A stretch of 64,000 nt of DNA from Microvirga lupini (GTDB lineage Bacteria > Pseudomonadota > Alphaproteobacteria > Rhizobiales > Beijerinckiaceae), in assembly GCF_014191055.1 (NCBI RefSeq), contig NZ_JACHWB010000001.1, positions 711,875 through 775,874 of the forward strand. The letters are read 5' to 3'. The notes under the pieces were generated by a model, which had not been told where the DNA came from, did no database searches, and was given only the letters and a program-made list of their open reading frames with translations. Below are positions 46,964-54,846 of the stretch, piece by piece. How positions within the stretch are numbered: position 1 is the stretch's first letter; each line of letters begins with the position of its first letter. The position numbers and the translations under genes are program-made.

Positions 46964-47655
46964 GTAAGCGCTTGGCGGTGGTCGTTGCCACCCACCCTGA
47001 AGACCATTCCGTCGACTTGGTCATGGCCGATACCGGCGAGCGCATGGTCGGCGTGCAGGTCATGACCATGAACGGCAGCAGCCGATCGGGCACGGTCGAC
47101 CTGCCGGCGGTGCCGGAGAAGGCCAACAAGTGGGATATCTCCCAGCGCACGGGTCAGGATCAGATCGCCGTCGTCGACGTCATCAACAAGCAGCCGGTGG
47201 TCAGCGGGTTCCTGTACCCGCAGGTCAACCAGATGCTGTCGAAGGATCCCAAGCGCCTGGTCGGCCGGCACCAGTCCGATGTCCAATGGTCGATCGACGG
47301 CGACGCCAACGTGCAGTTCCAGCACCCCAGCGGCACCTACATCCGCATCGGCGAGGCGCCGGACGCCGAGGACACTGCCGGCCAGAACGCGGACGGCAAC
47401 GCGAAAGCTGATCGCAACACCAGCCGCAAGGTCAACGTCCGCATCGGCCTGGCCGGCAACGCCGTGGTGCTGACCATGACCCCTGATGGCGCCGTCACCT
47501 TCAAGCTGGAGAAGGACTTCACCATCGAGGCCGAGGGCGCGATCGCCATGAAGGCGAAGGGCAACATCTCGATGGAGACCGAGGGCGAGTTCCTGGTGAA
47601 GGCTTCTGGCGACGCCAAGATCAACGGCGCCAACGTGCGCCTCAACGAGGGCTGA
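46960..47655 (+). CDS. Baseplate spike protein (gpV/gp5-like)
   Basis: A 231-residue protein starting at the ATG overlapping the hub stop. Residues 1-100 form an OB-like domain (HPEDHSVDLVMADTGERMVGVQVM). The C-terminal part (SGTYIRIGE, VTFKLEKDFTIEAEGAIAMKAKGNISMETEGEFLVKASG region) has short alternating strands typical of a trimeric beta-helix needle. It pierces the outer membrane and carries the PAAR tip encoded next. Confidence 0.78.
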   Translation: MSKRLAVVVATHPEDHSVDLVMADTGERMVGVQVMTMNGSSRSGTVDLPAVPEKANKWDISQRTGQDQIAVVDVINKQPVVSGFLYPQVNQMLSKDPKRLVGRHQSDVQWSIDGDANVQFQHPSGTYIRIGEAPDAEDTAGQNADGNAKADRNTSRKVNVRIGLAGNAVVLTMTPDGAVTFKLEKDFTIEAEGAIAMKAKGNISMETEGEFLVKASGDAKINGANVRLNEG

Positions 47656-47657
47656 TC

Positions 47658-47930
47658 ATGCCAGGCATCTCTCGCGTTGGCGTCGACGCGGCCGGCGGTA
47701 CCATTATCGGCAACCTGGCGCCCACGGTCTTCATCAATGGGGCGCCATGCGCTGTCCAGGGCGCAGATGTTGCGCCCCATCCGCCGTTCCCGCCACACTC
47801 GGCGGCACCGGTGATGGTCGGGCACAGCTCGACGGTCTTCGCCTGCGGGATACCGGTTTGCCGCGCCGGCGACCAGGCCAGCTGCGGGCACGCGGCAACC
47901 GGGAGCGGCAACGTCTTCGCCGGCGGCTAG
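47658..47930 (+). CDS. PAAR-repeat spike tip protein
   Basis: A 90-residue PAAR protein: PGISRVGVDAAGGTI, VFINGAPCAVQGADV, HSSTVFACGIPVCRAGDQASCGH and SGNVFAGG. His and Cys residues would bind the metal at the tip. It sharpens the needle encoded just upstream. It is the last gene before the next late promoter. Confidence 0.85.
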   Translation: MPGISRVGVDAAGGTIIGNLAPTVFINGAPCAVQGADVAPHPPFPPHSAAPVMVGHSSTVFACGIPVCRAGDQASCGHAATGSGNVFAGG

Positions 47931-47932
47931 CG

Positions 47933-47954
47933 TCGTGACCTCATACTGGTGGCA
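47933..47954 (+). promoter_or_regulatory. TCGTGAC-class late promoter, +1 at the ATG of 47954
   Basis: TCGTGAC-CT-CATACT-GGTGGC, then the A of ATG at 47954. No Shine-Dalgarno sequence. Confidence 0.75.
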
Positions 47955-49138
47955 TGCTACCAACAGCCCCGCCTACCGATCAGCGTGCCGGCATCCGCCC
48001 GATAGCCTTCGTGCTCAACAACGGCGGAAGCCTCGGCTCGCCCGTATCCCTGAAGATCAGGCCAGAGGATCTGCAGCGCAATGAGCCGTCCCGGATCGCT
48101 GTAACCCAGACGCTTGGCCGCACCACCCAGGGGTGGGCCGATAACTTCGGGGCTGGCCTGCCTTCGTGCACGATCAGCGGCCACACCGGGTGGCGGAAGG
48201 GCGGCTCGAGCGGTGAGGATGGCGCAGAGCATTTCTTGACCCTGCACGACACGGTCATGCCGGCCTATCACGCAGCCAAGCAGGCCGCGATCGAGATCGG
48301 CACCGATCCGGCCTCCGTCAAGCTCCTGTTCGTCGACATGCTCGATGGGTTCTGCTGGAACGTGGCGCCCATGAGCTTCACGCTGCGCCGCTCGCGTAAC
48401 CGGCCGCTCCTCTTCCAGTACAACATCGCCCTGCAGGCCATTTCGACAGACATCGATAACCCTCTGCGCATCCTGCCGTTCCTGGGGAACATTCCGGCCG
48501 GCCTTGATGCCCTCGGCGGCGTGCTCGGCCGGCTCTGGGACTTCGCCCTGAGCGTGCAGGGCTGGGTCAGCTCGGCGCTCGGCTTCGTCGACAAGGCCTT
48601 GGCCCCGATCGCTGCCACGGTGAAGACTTTCGTCGACATCTCGGCTTCCGTGCTTGGAGCAGTCAGCACGGCGGTCGGGGCCGTCCGCAACGGGGTGAGT
48701 GGCGTCGCCAACCGCCTGATCGGCATTGCCGGCGACATGGCCCAGGTCGGGATCAATGTGTTCCGGACGATTTCGTCCATATCCAATCTGCCGGCCCATC
48801 TTCGCGCTGCGATATCCAGGGTCGGTGCCGCCTACAACGAGGCGCTGTGCATCCTGCGCAACTCGCTGCGCCCGCGCAAGACCTACCAGGAGTACGATGG
48901 GCTGTACGGCGCTTCGAACTGTTCCTCGACCACGGGCGGCCGTTCGATGAGCGCTTACACCAACATGAACGCTTTCGCGCTCATGCAGGAGGAAAAGCTG
49001 CCGATCGAACTGAACAGTGCGGCGCTTTCCAGCGTGTCCAGCGTGAATCGTAGTGACCCCGTTCTGGCGCCTATCCCACTGGCAGAGATCGGTCGGCACC
49101 TCGACAACATCAACGCCGGCACCGTGGTGAACCAATGA
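47954..49138 (+). CDS. Baseplate-region protein (hub-associated), 394 aa
   Basis: Residues 1-165 (RIAVTQTLGRTTQGWADNFGAGLPSCTISGHTGWR ... FTLRRSRNRPLLFQYNIALQAI) are a tail/baseplate domain that precedes LysM or gp25 genes in related phages. Residues about 170-290 are helical and hydrophobic (FVDISASVLGAVSTAVGAVRNG). Overlaps the LysM-gp25 gene by ATGA. Probably part of the baseplate interior. Confidence 0.6.
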   Translation: MLPTAPPTDQRAGIRPIAFVLNNGGSLGSPVSLKIRPEDLQRNEPSRIAVTQTLGRTTQGWADNFGAGLPSCTISGHTGWRKGGSSGEDGAEHFLTLHDTVMPAYHAAKQAAIEIGTDPASVKLLFVDMLDGFCWNVAPMSFTLRRSRNRPLLFQYNIALQAISTDIDNPLRILPFLGNIPAGLDALGGVLGRLWDFALSVQGWVSSALGFVDKALAPIAATVKTFVDISASVLGAVSTAVGAVRNGVSGVANRLIGIAGDMAQVGINVFRTISSISNLPAHLRAAISRVGAAYNEALCILRNSLRPRKTYQEYDGLYGASNCSSTTGGRSMSAYTNMNAFALMQEEKLPIELNSAALSSVSSVNRSDPVLAPIPLAEIGRHLDNINAGTVVNQ

Positions 49139-49866
49139 GCGAGTTCGAGCGCGAGCTGCCGCCATTTCGCCTGGTGCAGACGCACCATGGCGACGACCTG
49201 GGCACTGTCGCCACCCGTGAGCTTGGTGACGCCAACAGATGGCCTGAGCTGGTCTGGCTCAACGATCTGCTGCCGCCCTACCTCACGGACGACGAGAGCG
49301 CAGCAAGCCAGCGCGTCCTGCTCAACGGCACGTTTATCCGTGTTCCGGCCCCGGCGGGCAGATTCCTGGGCGACGATGACAGTGTCGAGCAAACCTTCGG
49401 CCGTGATTGCGGCATGTGGGGGCGCAGAATGGCAGCCGACGCGGATGGAGACATCGCAGCCGTGTCTGGCGCCGACAACCTCGTCCAGCAGCTCCGTCAC
49501 GCGATCATCACGCCACGCGGGCAGCAGAAGCGGCATTCCCAATACGGCTGCCTGGTCTGGCGCCTGCATGGCACAGCCAACGGCCCGCTGGCCTCCACGC
49601 TGGGCTCCGAGTACGTCCGCGCCACCCTGGCGGCTGACTACCGTGTCAATACCGTCAAAAGCTCCATCGCTGATGTCTCTGGAGATCAGGTGCGCGTGAC
49701 GGCGCGCGTCGAGACGATTGCCGGCGACGTGATCGACGTCGGCAGCGATGAGCCGAACTTCGCCACTGAAGACCCAACCCCGGAGCAGGAATTCGGCATG
49801 CATGTCGACCTGCTTCATGAATTCGTCCACTTCACTTTGCCGCCAAGGCTGAGGTTTAACCCATGA
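49135..49866 (+). CDS. LysM-type plus gp25-like baseplate wedge protein
   Basis: A 243-residue protein. Residues 1-85 look like a LysM-type region (THHGDDLGTVATRELGDANRWPELVWLNDL, then NGTFIRVPAP). Residues about 90-190 match GPW/gp25: FGRDCGMWGRR ... LVQQLRHAIITPRGQQKRH-type core, SQYGCLVW and ATLAADYRV. In other myoviruses these are often two proteins. The wedge protein gp25 links baseplate to sheath. Overlaps the tailspike gene (ATGA). Confidence 0.8.
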   Translation: MSEFERELPPFRLVQTHHGDDLGTVATRELGDANRWPELVWLNDLLPPYLTDDESAASQRVLLNGTFIRVPAPAGRFLGDDDSVEQTFGRDCGMWGRRMAADADGDIAAVSGADNLVQQLRHAIITPRGQQKRHSQYGCLVWRLHGTANGPLASTLGSEYVRATLAADYRVNTVKSSIADVSGDQVRVTARVETIAGDVIDVGSDEPNFATEDPTPEQEFGMHVDLLHEFVHFTLPPRLRFNP

Positions 49867-51914
49867 GCGACACCCCCAACGAACGCATCGAGGCATCGCT
49901 GGTGCGTCTTGAGTCCGACACCAGCACGCTGAATAACATCGTCCATGGGCCGGAGGGCGAGACAGTGCCGACTGAATCAGGCGAGGTGCCTACCGTGCAC
50001 GAGCTGTTCAGGCAGATCGGCGAGCACGTCGGCGCGGTGACGACCGCTGCAGCTGCATCGGCAGAGCAGGCGCGTGTGAGTGCTGTCAGTGCGGCAGAGA
50101 GCGCCAACGTGGCGGCCAACCAAGTCAACGTAGCCACGGCTGCGGCAGAAGCTGCCGAACGGAGCGCTCAGGCCGCAGAGCAATCTGTGGCGGCTGCAAC
50201 TGGCCAAGTAACTGCTGCTGCCGAGTCGGCCCAGCAGGCGCGAGCTTCCGCCAGCACGGCCGCACAGGTCGCCAACCAGGCGCAGCAGGCGGCGCAAAAT
50301 GCTAGCCAGAAAGCTGATACTGCGGGGCAGGCTGCGGCTACGGCTGATCAGAAGGCGACAGCTGCCGGCCAGGCCGCTGCCGCCGCCAACCAGAAGGCGA
50401 GCAGTGTGGTTGCCAATGATGGTGCTGGAATGGTGCCATTCGATAGCAGCATCAGTTACCCAGCCGGGAGCGTTGGCAAGGCATTGGCTGCAGCAACTCA
50501 GGCTAGTAGCTCAGTTGACAGGATTGTTTCATCGCTTGGCGAGTTGAAAAGTTTGACTGGTGCCAGAGCCGCCATTCTGAACGGGGTCGTCTATAACTTG
50601 GACGAAGAAGACGACTCTTCTGCGGAATCATTTCCGTACCTAGTCGTTTCCAACGATGGGAAAAGATGGAAGTGGGAAGTTCCAAGTGTAATAACGGCTA
50701 GAATGTTCGGCGCCGTTCCGGGGATTTCTGCGGACAATACAGCTGCTATTCAGAAGGCGATTGATTACTGTCTAAGTTTCACGCCTGCAAAATCGCTCGT
50801 CATTTCGGAACGGTATCGTATCGCCGCCACGCTTATGGTTGACAACCCGGTCGATGCGTCTGCGGGTGAATTCTACTTAATCGGCGTGAACGGCGGCGGG
50901 TTCTACGTGAATACGGCGATCACGCTGTTCTCAAGTCGTCTCCCATATGGATCTTTCGGCGCTCTGAAGTCACCTTCCTCCGAGTACCTGCACTTCGACA
51001 AAATAAGGTTTGAGGCTTCTGACCGTGCGTTGAATGCGTATGTCGTGAGTGACAAATTTCTCCGCCTGACCTTTGAGAGCTGCCAATGGCGCAATATAAA
51101 GTGCTTGCAGTCAGCAGACTATATTCAGAGCTGGGCCTTTACCGGCAAGAACCTGATGCGCCGTCATCAAGGCATATTCCTTAATGCGACTTACGGCTAC
51201 GACGTCAACATTCAGGACGTAAATTTCGAGATCAGCGGAAGCGGCTTCATTTTCGATCAATTTGTTAACGTCATTCGCATGAGTGGGCTCTACGAAAACT
51301 CCGATGGCCCCTTCTTCCGTGGCGGTGCAAATACCGGCACTTTCGAAAAACTTTATTTCGAGATGAATGGCTCTCCAGAGCTAGACATTACGGGTGGCGC
51401 AACCATCCGAATTTCCGCTCACTTCCATCTCGATCAGTCTCAGGTGATCCCTGCAAATGATCACTGGCCTATTGTTCTTGGCCAATATGTTGATGCAGTG
51501 ACCATCGATGGCTGCACAAGCAACGGAAACATTTGTAATAATTCTGCTGCACCCGCGTTTTCTGTTCGTCGCGGAACAAACACTGCCGGCCATCTTGAGT
51601 TCCGTACCAATCCGCTTGTCGATACCACTATGGCGGCGGCTGGCACGAACCAAGCAACGGCAACGCCTATCACGAGAGAATATTGTCTCGTGCTGTCCGG
51701 CGGAGCGGGTAATGGGGTTCGCTTACCAAGCGCCGACACCAAGGCTAGATACAGCCCCATTACTGTCCAGAATCGAACCGCTTCAACGATTACGGTCTAC
51801 CCAGCGCCAAATGAGCGTATCCTCGGGAATGGCACTAACGCCGGTATGCCTTTGACTTCCGGGGCAACGGCTCGCTTTGTCTGGCAAAACGGAGACGCCT
51901 GGGCAAACTTCTAG
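49863..51914 (+). CDS. Tailspike with coiled-coil stalk and pectate-lyase-like beta-helix
   Basis: A 683-residue protein. Residues about 60-185 are an Ala/Gln/Ser-rich coiled-coil stalk with QAAQNASQKADTAGQ-like repeats. The segment ITARMFGAVPGISADNTAAIQKAIDY (about residue 280) is the typical start of a pectate-lyase-superfamily beta-helix. A C-terminal strand-rich cap (SPITVQNRTASTITVYPAPNERI) follows. From about base 50500 the sequence is AT-richer than its neighbours. It should bind and perhaps cut host surface polysaccharide. Confidence 0.8.
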   Translation: MSDTPNERIEASLVRLESDTSTLNNIVHGPEGETVPTESGEVPTVHELFRQIGEHVGAVTTAAAASAEQARVSAVSAAESANVAANQVNVATAAAEAAERSAQAAEQSVAAATGQVTAAAESAQQARASASTAAQVANQAQQAAQNASQKADTAGQAAATADQKATAAGQAAAAANQKASSVVANDGAGMVPFDSSISYPAGSVGKALAAATQASSSVDRIVSSLGELKSLTGARAAILNGVVYNLDEEDDSSAESFPYLVVSNDGKRWKWEVPSVITARMFGAVPGISADNTAAIQKAIDYCLSFTPAKSLVISERYRIAATLMVDNPVDASAGEFYLIGVNGGGFYVNTAITLFSSRLPYGSFGALKSPSSEYLHFDKIRFEASDRALNAYVVSDKFLRLTFESCQWRNIKCLQSADYIQSWAFTGKNLMRRHQGIFLNATYGYDVNIQDVNFEISGSGFIFDQFVNVIRMSGLYENSDGPFFRGGANTGTFEKLYFEMNGSPELDITGGATIRISAHFHLDQSQVIPANDHWPIVLGQYVDAVTIDGCTSNGNICNNSAAPAFSVRRGTNTAGHLEFRTNPLVDTTMAAAGTNQATATPITREYCLVLSGGAGNGVRLPSADTKARYSPITVQNRTASTITVYPAPNERILGNGTNAGMPLTSGATARFVWQNGDAWANF

Positions 51915-51964
51915 AGATCGCCTGACTACTTGCGCAATGCCCAAGTACCGGGCGGACGTTTGAG

Positions 51965-51986
51965 TCGTGACCCCATACTGCCCGCA
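51965..51986 (+). promoter_or_regulatory. TCGTGAC-class late promoter overlapping a terminator
   Basis: TCGTGAC-CC-CATACT-GCCCGC, +1 at 51986. The last six bases form the first six of the left arm of the terminator at 51980. Confidence 0.72.
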
Positions 51987-52007
51987 TCACTAGATGCGGG
52001 CATTTTA
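51980..52007 (+). terminator. Terminator after the tailspike gene
   Basis: Stem GCCCGCATC / GATGCGGGC with an ACTA loop, then ATTTTA. Confidence 0.75.
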
Positions 52008-53106
52008 CGTGGCTTTCCAGATCAAGGACTTCGCGTCCATCACCGCCGCCATCATCAACCACATGCGTGGCGTTACCTCGAAGGTGACCGACTACCAGCC
52101 AGGCTCGGTGGCCCGCACCATCGTGGAAGGCCCTGCGGTCGAGATGGAAGAGCTGTACCTGCAGATGTTCCTTGGTCTGCGCGAGGCGATCCCGGTGGCG
52201 ACATTCCAGTCGTTCGGGTTTGACACTCTGCCAGCAGCCTACGCACACGGCTTTGTCAGCGTATCGGCTGCGACTCCACCGGCGGCAGATATCGTCGTGC
52301 CAGTCGGAACCAGCTTCACATCTACGGACGGGCGCGAATACCTGAGCTCCGTCGCCGTGACCTGGGCGGCAGGCCAGTCCATGGTGATCGTCCCTGTCAT
52401 CGCTGCTGCGGCCGGCCTGGCCTACAATATCGCAGCTGGCCTGATCACCAGCTCCGCCTTCTTTGGTGCCGGCTACACCATCAGCAATCAGGCCATCACC
52501 AATGGCACCGACGCAGAGACCGATGATGAGCGGTCGGCCCGCTTCGCCGAATTCGTCGCATCGCTCAGCCGCGGCACCGTCCTGTCCTGCCTCTACGCTG
52601 CAAAACAGGCCGCCGCGCGTGACGAGACTGGCAACATCTATGAGTACGTCACCAGATCCGGTATTCGGGAAACCGCAGGTTACGTCCGTATCTACCTTTA
52701 CTCCTCGGTCGGTGTCCCGTCCGAAGGCCTGCTGGCCGATGGGCAGCGCCTGATCGATGGGCAGGCAGACCCGGAAACCGGCACCCCGCTGGTGGCGGGA
52801 TTTCGTGCTGGCGGGATCCGCGTCGACGTCCTCCCTATGGTTGAGAGATCGATCCCCATGGGCATTGGGGTACGCATGCGGTCTGGGTATGCCCTGACGG
52901 CTGCGGTGCAGCAGACGATCTCTGACTCCTACGCCAACGCCATCCGCAACGTGCAGCCTGGTGACACGCTGCTGATCGACAACCTGCGAGCGATCTTGAT
53001 CGGGACGCCAAACGTGGCGGAGCTGGCATTATCGGCGACCTCGAACATCACCTGCGAGCAGAATGAGGCGTTGGTGCCAGGCGCGCTGACGATCTACGCC
53101 ATATGA
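51994..53106 (+). CDS. Baseplate protein J
   Basis: A 370-residue protein; the start is the ATG at 51994 (eight bases after the predicted +1, inside the terminator stem) or the GTG at 52009, which fits the usual family start better. Baseplate J features: NHMRGVTSKVTDYQPGSVARTIVEGPAVEMEELY, then VPVGTSFTSTDGREYLSS, the TDAETDDERSARFAEFV segment and the late RNVQPGDTLLIDNLRA. It forms the outer wedge with proteins I and W. Overlaps the next gene by ATGA. Confidence 0.88.
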   Translation: MRAFYVAFQIKDFASITAAIINHMRGVTSKVTDYQPGSVARTIVEGPAVEMEELYLQMFLGLREAIPVATFQSFGFDTLPAAYAHGFVSVSAATPPAADIVVPVGTSFTSTDGREYLSSVAVTWAAGQSMVIVPVIAAAAGLAYNIAAGLITSSAFFGAGYTISNQAITNGTDAETDDERSARFAEFVASLSRGTVLSCLYAAKQAAARDETGNIYEYVTRSGIRETAGYVRIYLYSSVGVPSEGLLADGQRLIDGQADPETGTPLVAGFRAGGIRVDVLPMVERSIPMGIGVRMRSGYALTAAVQQTISDSYANAIRNVQPGDTLLIDNLRAILIGTPNVAELALSATSNITCEQNEALVPGALTIYAI

Positions 53107-54308
53107 ACATGTTGCAGAAGCTCCTCCGCCACCCGCACAGCGCTGTATTCGATAAGCAGCCAGACGCAGTTCGGGCGTTTCGACTGCGACACCCTGATGG
53201 CGCGTCGTGGAGCGTGTCCAATGACGTGTTGATCGCTGCGCATCCATCTCGCAGTTTCACCTACGACCTCTCGACCTACACGATCGGTTCGCTGATCCTG
53301 CGGCTGAAAGCGGACGGCTTTGCCGTCACAGAGATGTCCTCCTACCTGTTCGGCCTGTCGGCCCGGGTGCTCATTACGGGCAGTGGCTCTCAGAGCGTGT
53401 CCAACGGCGACCAGCTCATGGGTTTCCGCTCTCTGCTATGGTCGATCTATTCGGCCTTCACGCCCGAATTACGCGAGGCCAGGCGCCAGGTCGGCGAGGC
53501 CCTGAAACAAATGATCATCCCCACAGCCGAGGGCGAGTGGCTGGACTACTGGGGTAGCCTTTACGGCGTTCCTCGTGACGACGGAGAGCCGGACAGTCGC
53601 TACCAGGGGCGCATACCGGCCGAGGCCTTCCGGCTTCGCGTCAACAAGTACGCGATCGAGAAGGCTGTTCTCGAGCTGACCGGGAAGAAGGTCGTCATCC
53701 GGGAAACCTGGGAAAACATGTTCCGCCTGGATGTGTCTCGCCTATCTGGTTCAGACCACCTGGTCGATGATGCTAGGTGGCGATACGGCTATATCCAGCC
53801 AGTGGCCAATGAGCTCTTCGACTGGGGCGAAGTGCTTCGGGTGATCGATCGCAACCGCGCCGCCGGGGTGATCATTTTGCCCCCGCAGGCCGAGATCGAC
53901 GAGTTCATTGACGGGAGGCTCGACGGTACGGTGACGTTCGGTATCACCGAGCTCTTCGGCGCCTTGGTGCGCACCCTTGACGAGGCGCGCCTGGACTGGA
54001 TGCAGCTCGGTAACGCCCAGCAGATCCGCAACTGGCGAGTAAAGACGGAGAGCGAGGGAGGAATCCTCGTAGCCGGAGGTGTCGCCGGCATCGTGGCCAT
54101 GGTCATCTTGGACGAGCTGTTCCCCATCTATGTTCACGGCGATCTGCCTGCAGCTCAAGAGCCCCCCGGCATTGCCGAAGAGTTCCGTCTACCCACCAAC
54201 ATCAACCACTGGTCAGCAGGCAGGACATGGTCGCGCGAGACATGGCGTGCCCGCGGCTCCGCATCGCCGCGCAGGTCTGCCGGCAGGATGGATACAGAGA
54301 CCGCGTGA
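53103..54308 (+). CDS. Tail protein I-like baseplate protein
   Basis: A 401-residue protein next to baseplate J, the usual position of protein I. LREARRQVGEALKQMIIPTAEGEWLDYWGSLYGVPRDDGE and SRYQGRIPAEAFRLRVNKYAIEKAVLELTG match the tail-I/DUF2612-like region. The C-terminal third (INHWSAGRTWSRETWRARG) may attach tail fibres. No promoter inside; ends before the 54314 promoter. Confidence 0.75.
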   Translation: MNMLQKLLRHPHSAVFDKQPDAVRAFRLRHPDGASWSVSNDVLIAAHPSRSFTYDLSTYTIGSLILRLKADGFAVTEMSSYLFGLSARVLITGSGSQSVSNGDQLMGFRSLLWSIYSAFTPELREARRQVGEALKQMIIPTAEGEWLDYWGSLYGVPRDDGEPDSRYQGRIPAEAFRLRVNKYAIEKAVLELTGKKVVIRETWENMFRLDVSRLSGSDHLVDDARWRYGYIQPVANELFDWGEVLRVIDRNRAAGVIILPPQAEIDEFIDGRLDGTVTFGITELFGALVRTLDEARLDWMQLGNAQQIRNWRVKTESEGGILVAGGVAGIVAMVILDELFPIYVHGDLPAAQEPPGIAEEFRLPTNINHWSAGRTWSRETWRARGSASPRRSAGRMDTETA

Positions 54309-54313
54309 TCCCG

Positions 54314-54335
54314 TCGTGACGCGACAATGGTGGCA
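54314..54335 (+). promoter_or_regulatory. TCGTGAC-class late promoter
   Basis: TCGTGAC-GC-GACAAT-GGTGGC, +1 at 54335. It rules out the upstream in-frame ATG at 54327. Here the mRNA has a 22-base leader with GAGGG, unlike the leaderless members. Confidence 0.72.
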
Positions 54336-54356
54336 ACACGAATTTACGAGGGTTCA

Positions 54357-54842
54357 ATGGTGGCAATTCTCACCGAACAGGGTCGCGTCGCTGTCGCCGC
54401 CTACATGTCAGAACAGCCGCTGCATATGGCCTGGGGCAATGGCAGTGTTGCATGGGATACGACCCCTGTGCAGGCTGGCCCGAACGAAACCAGCCTCGTT
54501 GCCGAGGTCGGTCGCCTGAAGGCAACTGCCATCCAGTACGCGGTGCCCAACGCAAGCGGCACCATCGACCTCCCCGAAGGTCGTTTCAACGTCAGTGCGA
54601 CGCCGACCAAATACCTGCTGCTGACCTTCGAGTTCGCCTACAACCACGCAATCGGCGAGGATATCCGCGAGCTGGGTGTGTTCATCGGCACGACCCTCGC
54701 CACTGGCGTGCCTGCTGGCACCATCTACCTGACCCCTGATCAGATCGACAACCCTGGTCGCCTTGTGGTCGTTGAGCGCGTGGCTCGGTTCACTCGTCAG
54801 TCGAACACCAAGCAGAAATTCACCTACGTGATCGAGTTCTGA
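54357..54842 (+). CDS. Tail/baseplate-region protein, 161 aa
   Basis: ATG at 54357 behind GAGGG. Sequence MVAILTEQGRVAVAAYMSEQPLHMAWGNGSVAWD ... LLLTFEFAYNHAIGEDIRELGVFIGT resembles phage proteins that precede tail fibre and DUF4815 genes. Strand-rich, likely a baseplate-fibre adaptor. Five bases separate it from the DUF4815 gene. Confidence 0.65.
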   Translation: MVAILTEQGRVAVAAYMSEQPLHMAWGNGSVAWDTTPVQAGPNETSLVAEVGRLKATAIQYAVPNASGTIDLPEGRFNVSATPTKYLLLTFEFAYNHAIGEDIRELGVFIGTTLATGVPAGTIYLTPDQIDNPGRLVVVERVARFTRQSNTKQKFTYVIEF

Positions 54843-54846
54843 TTCC

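Noticed and set aside
54327-54356. Upstream ATG for the gene at 54357
   Set aside because: It lies before the predicted transcript start at 54335 and has no ribosome site, while 54357 follows GAGGG.
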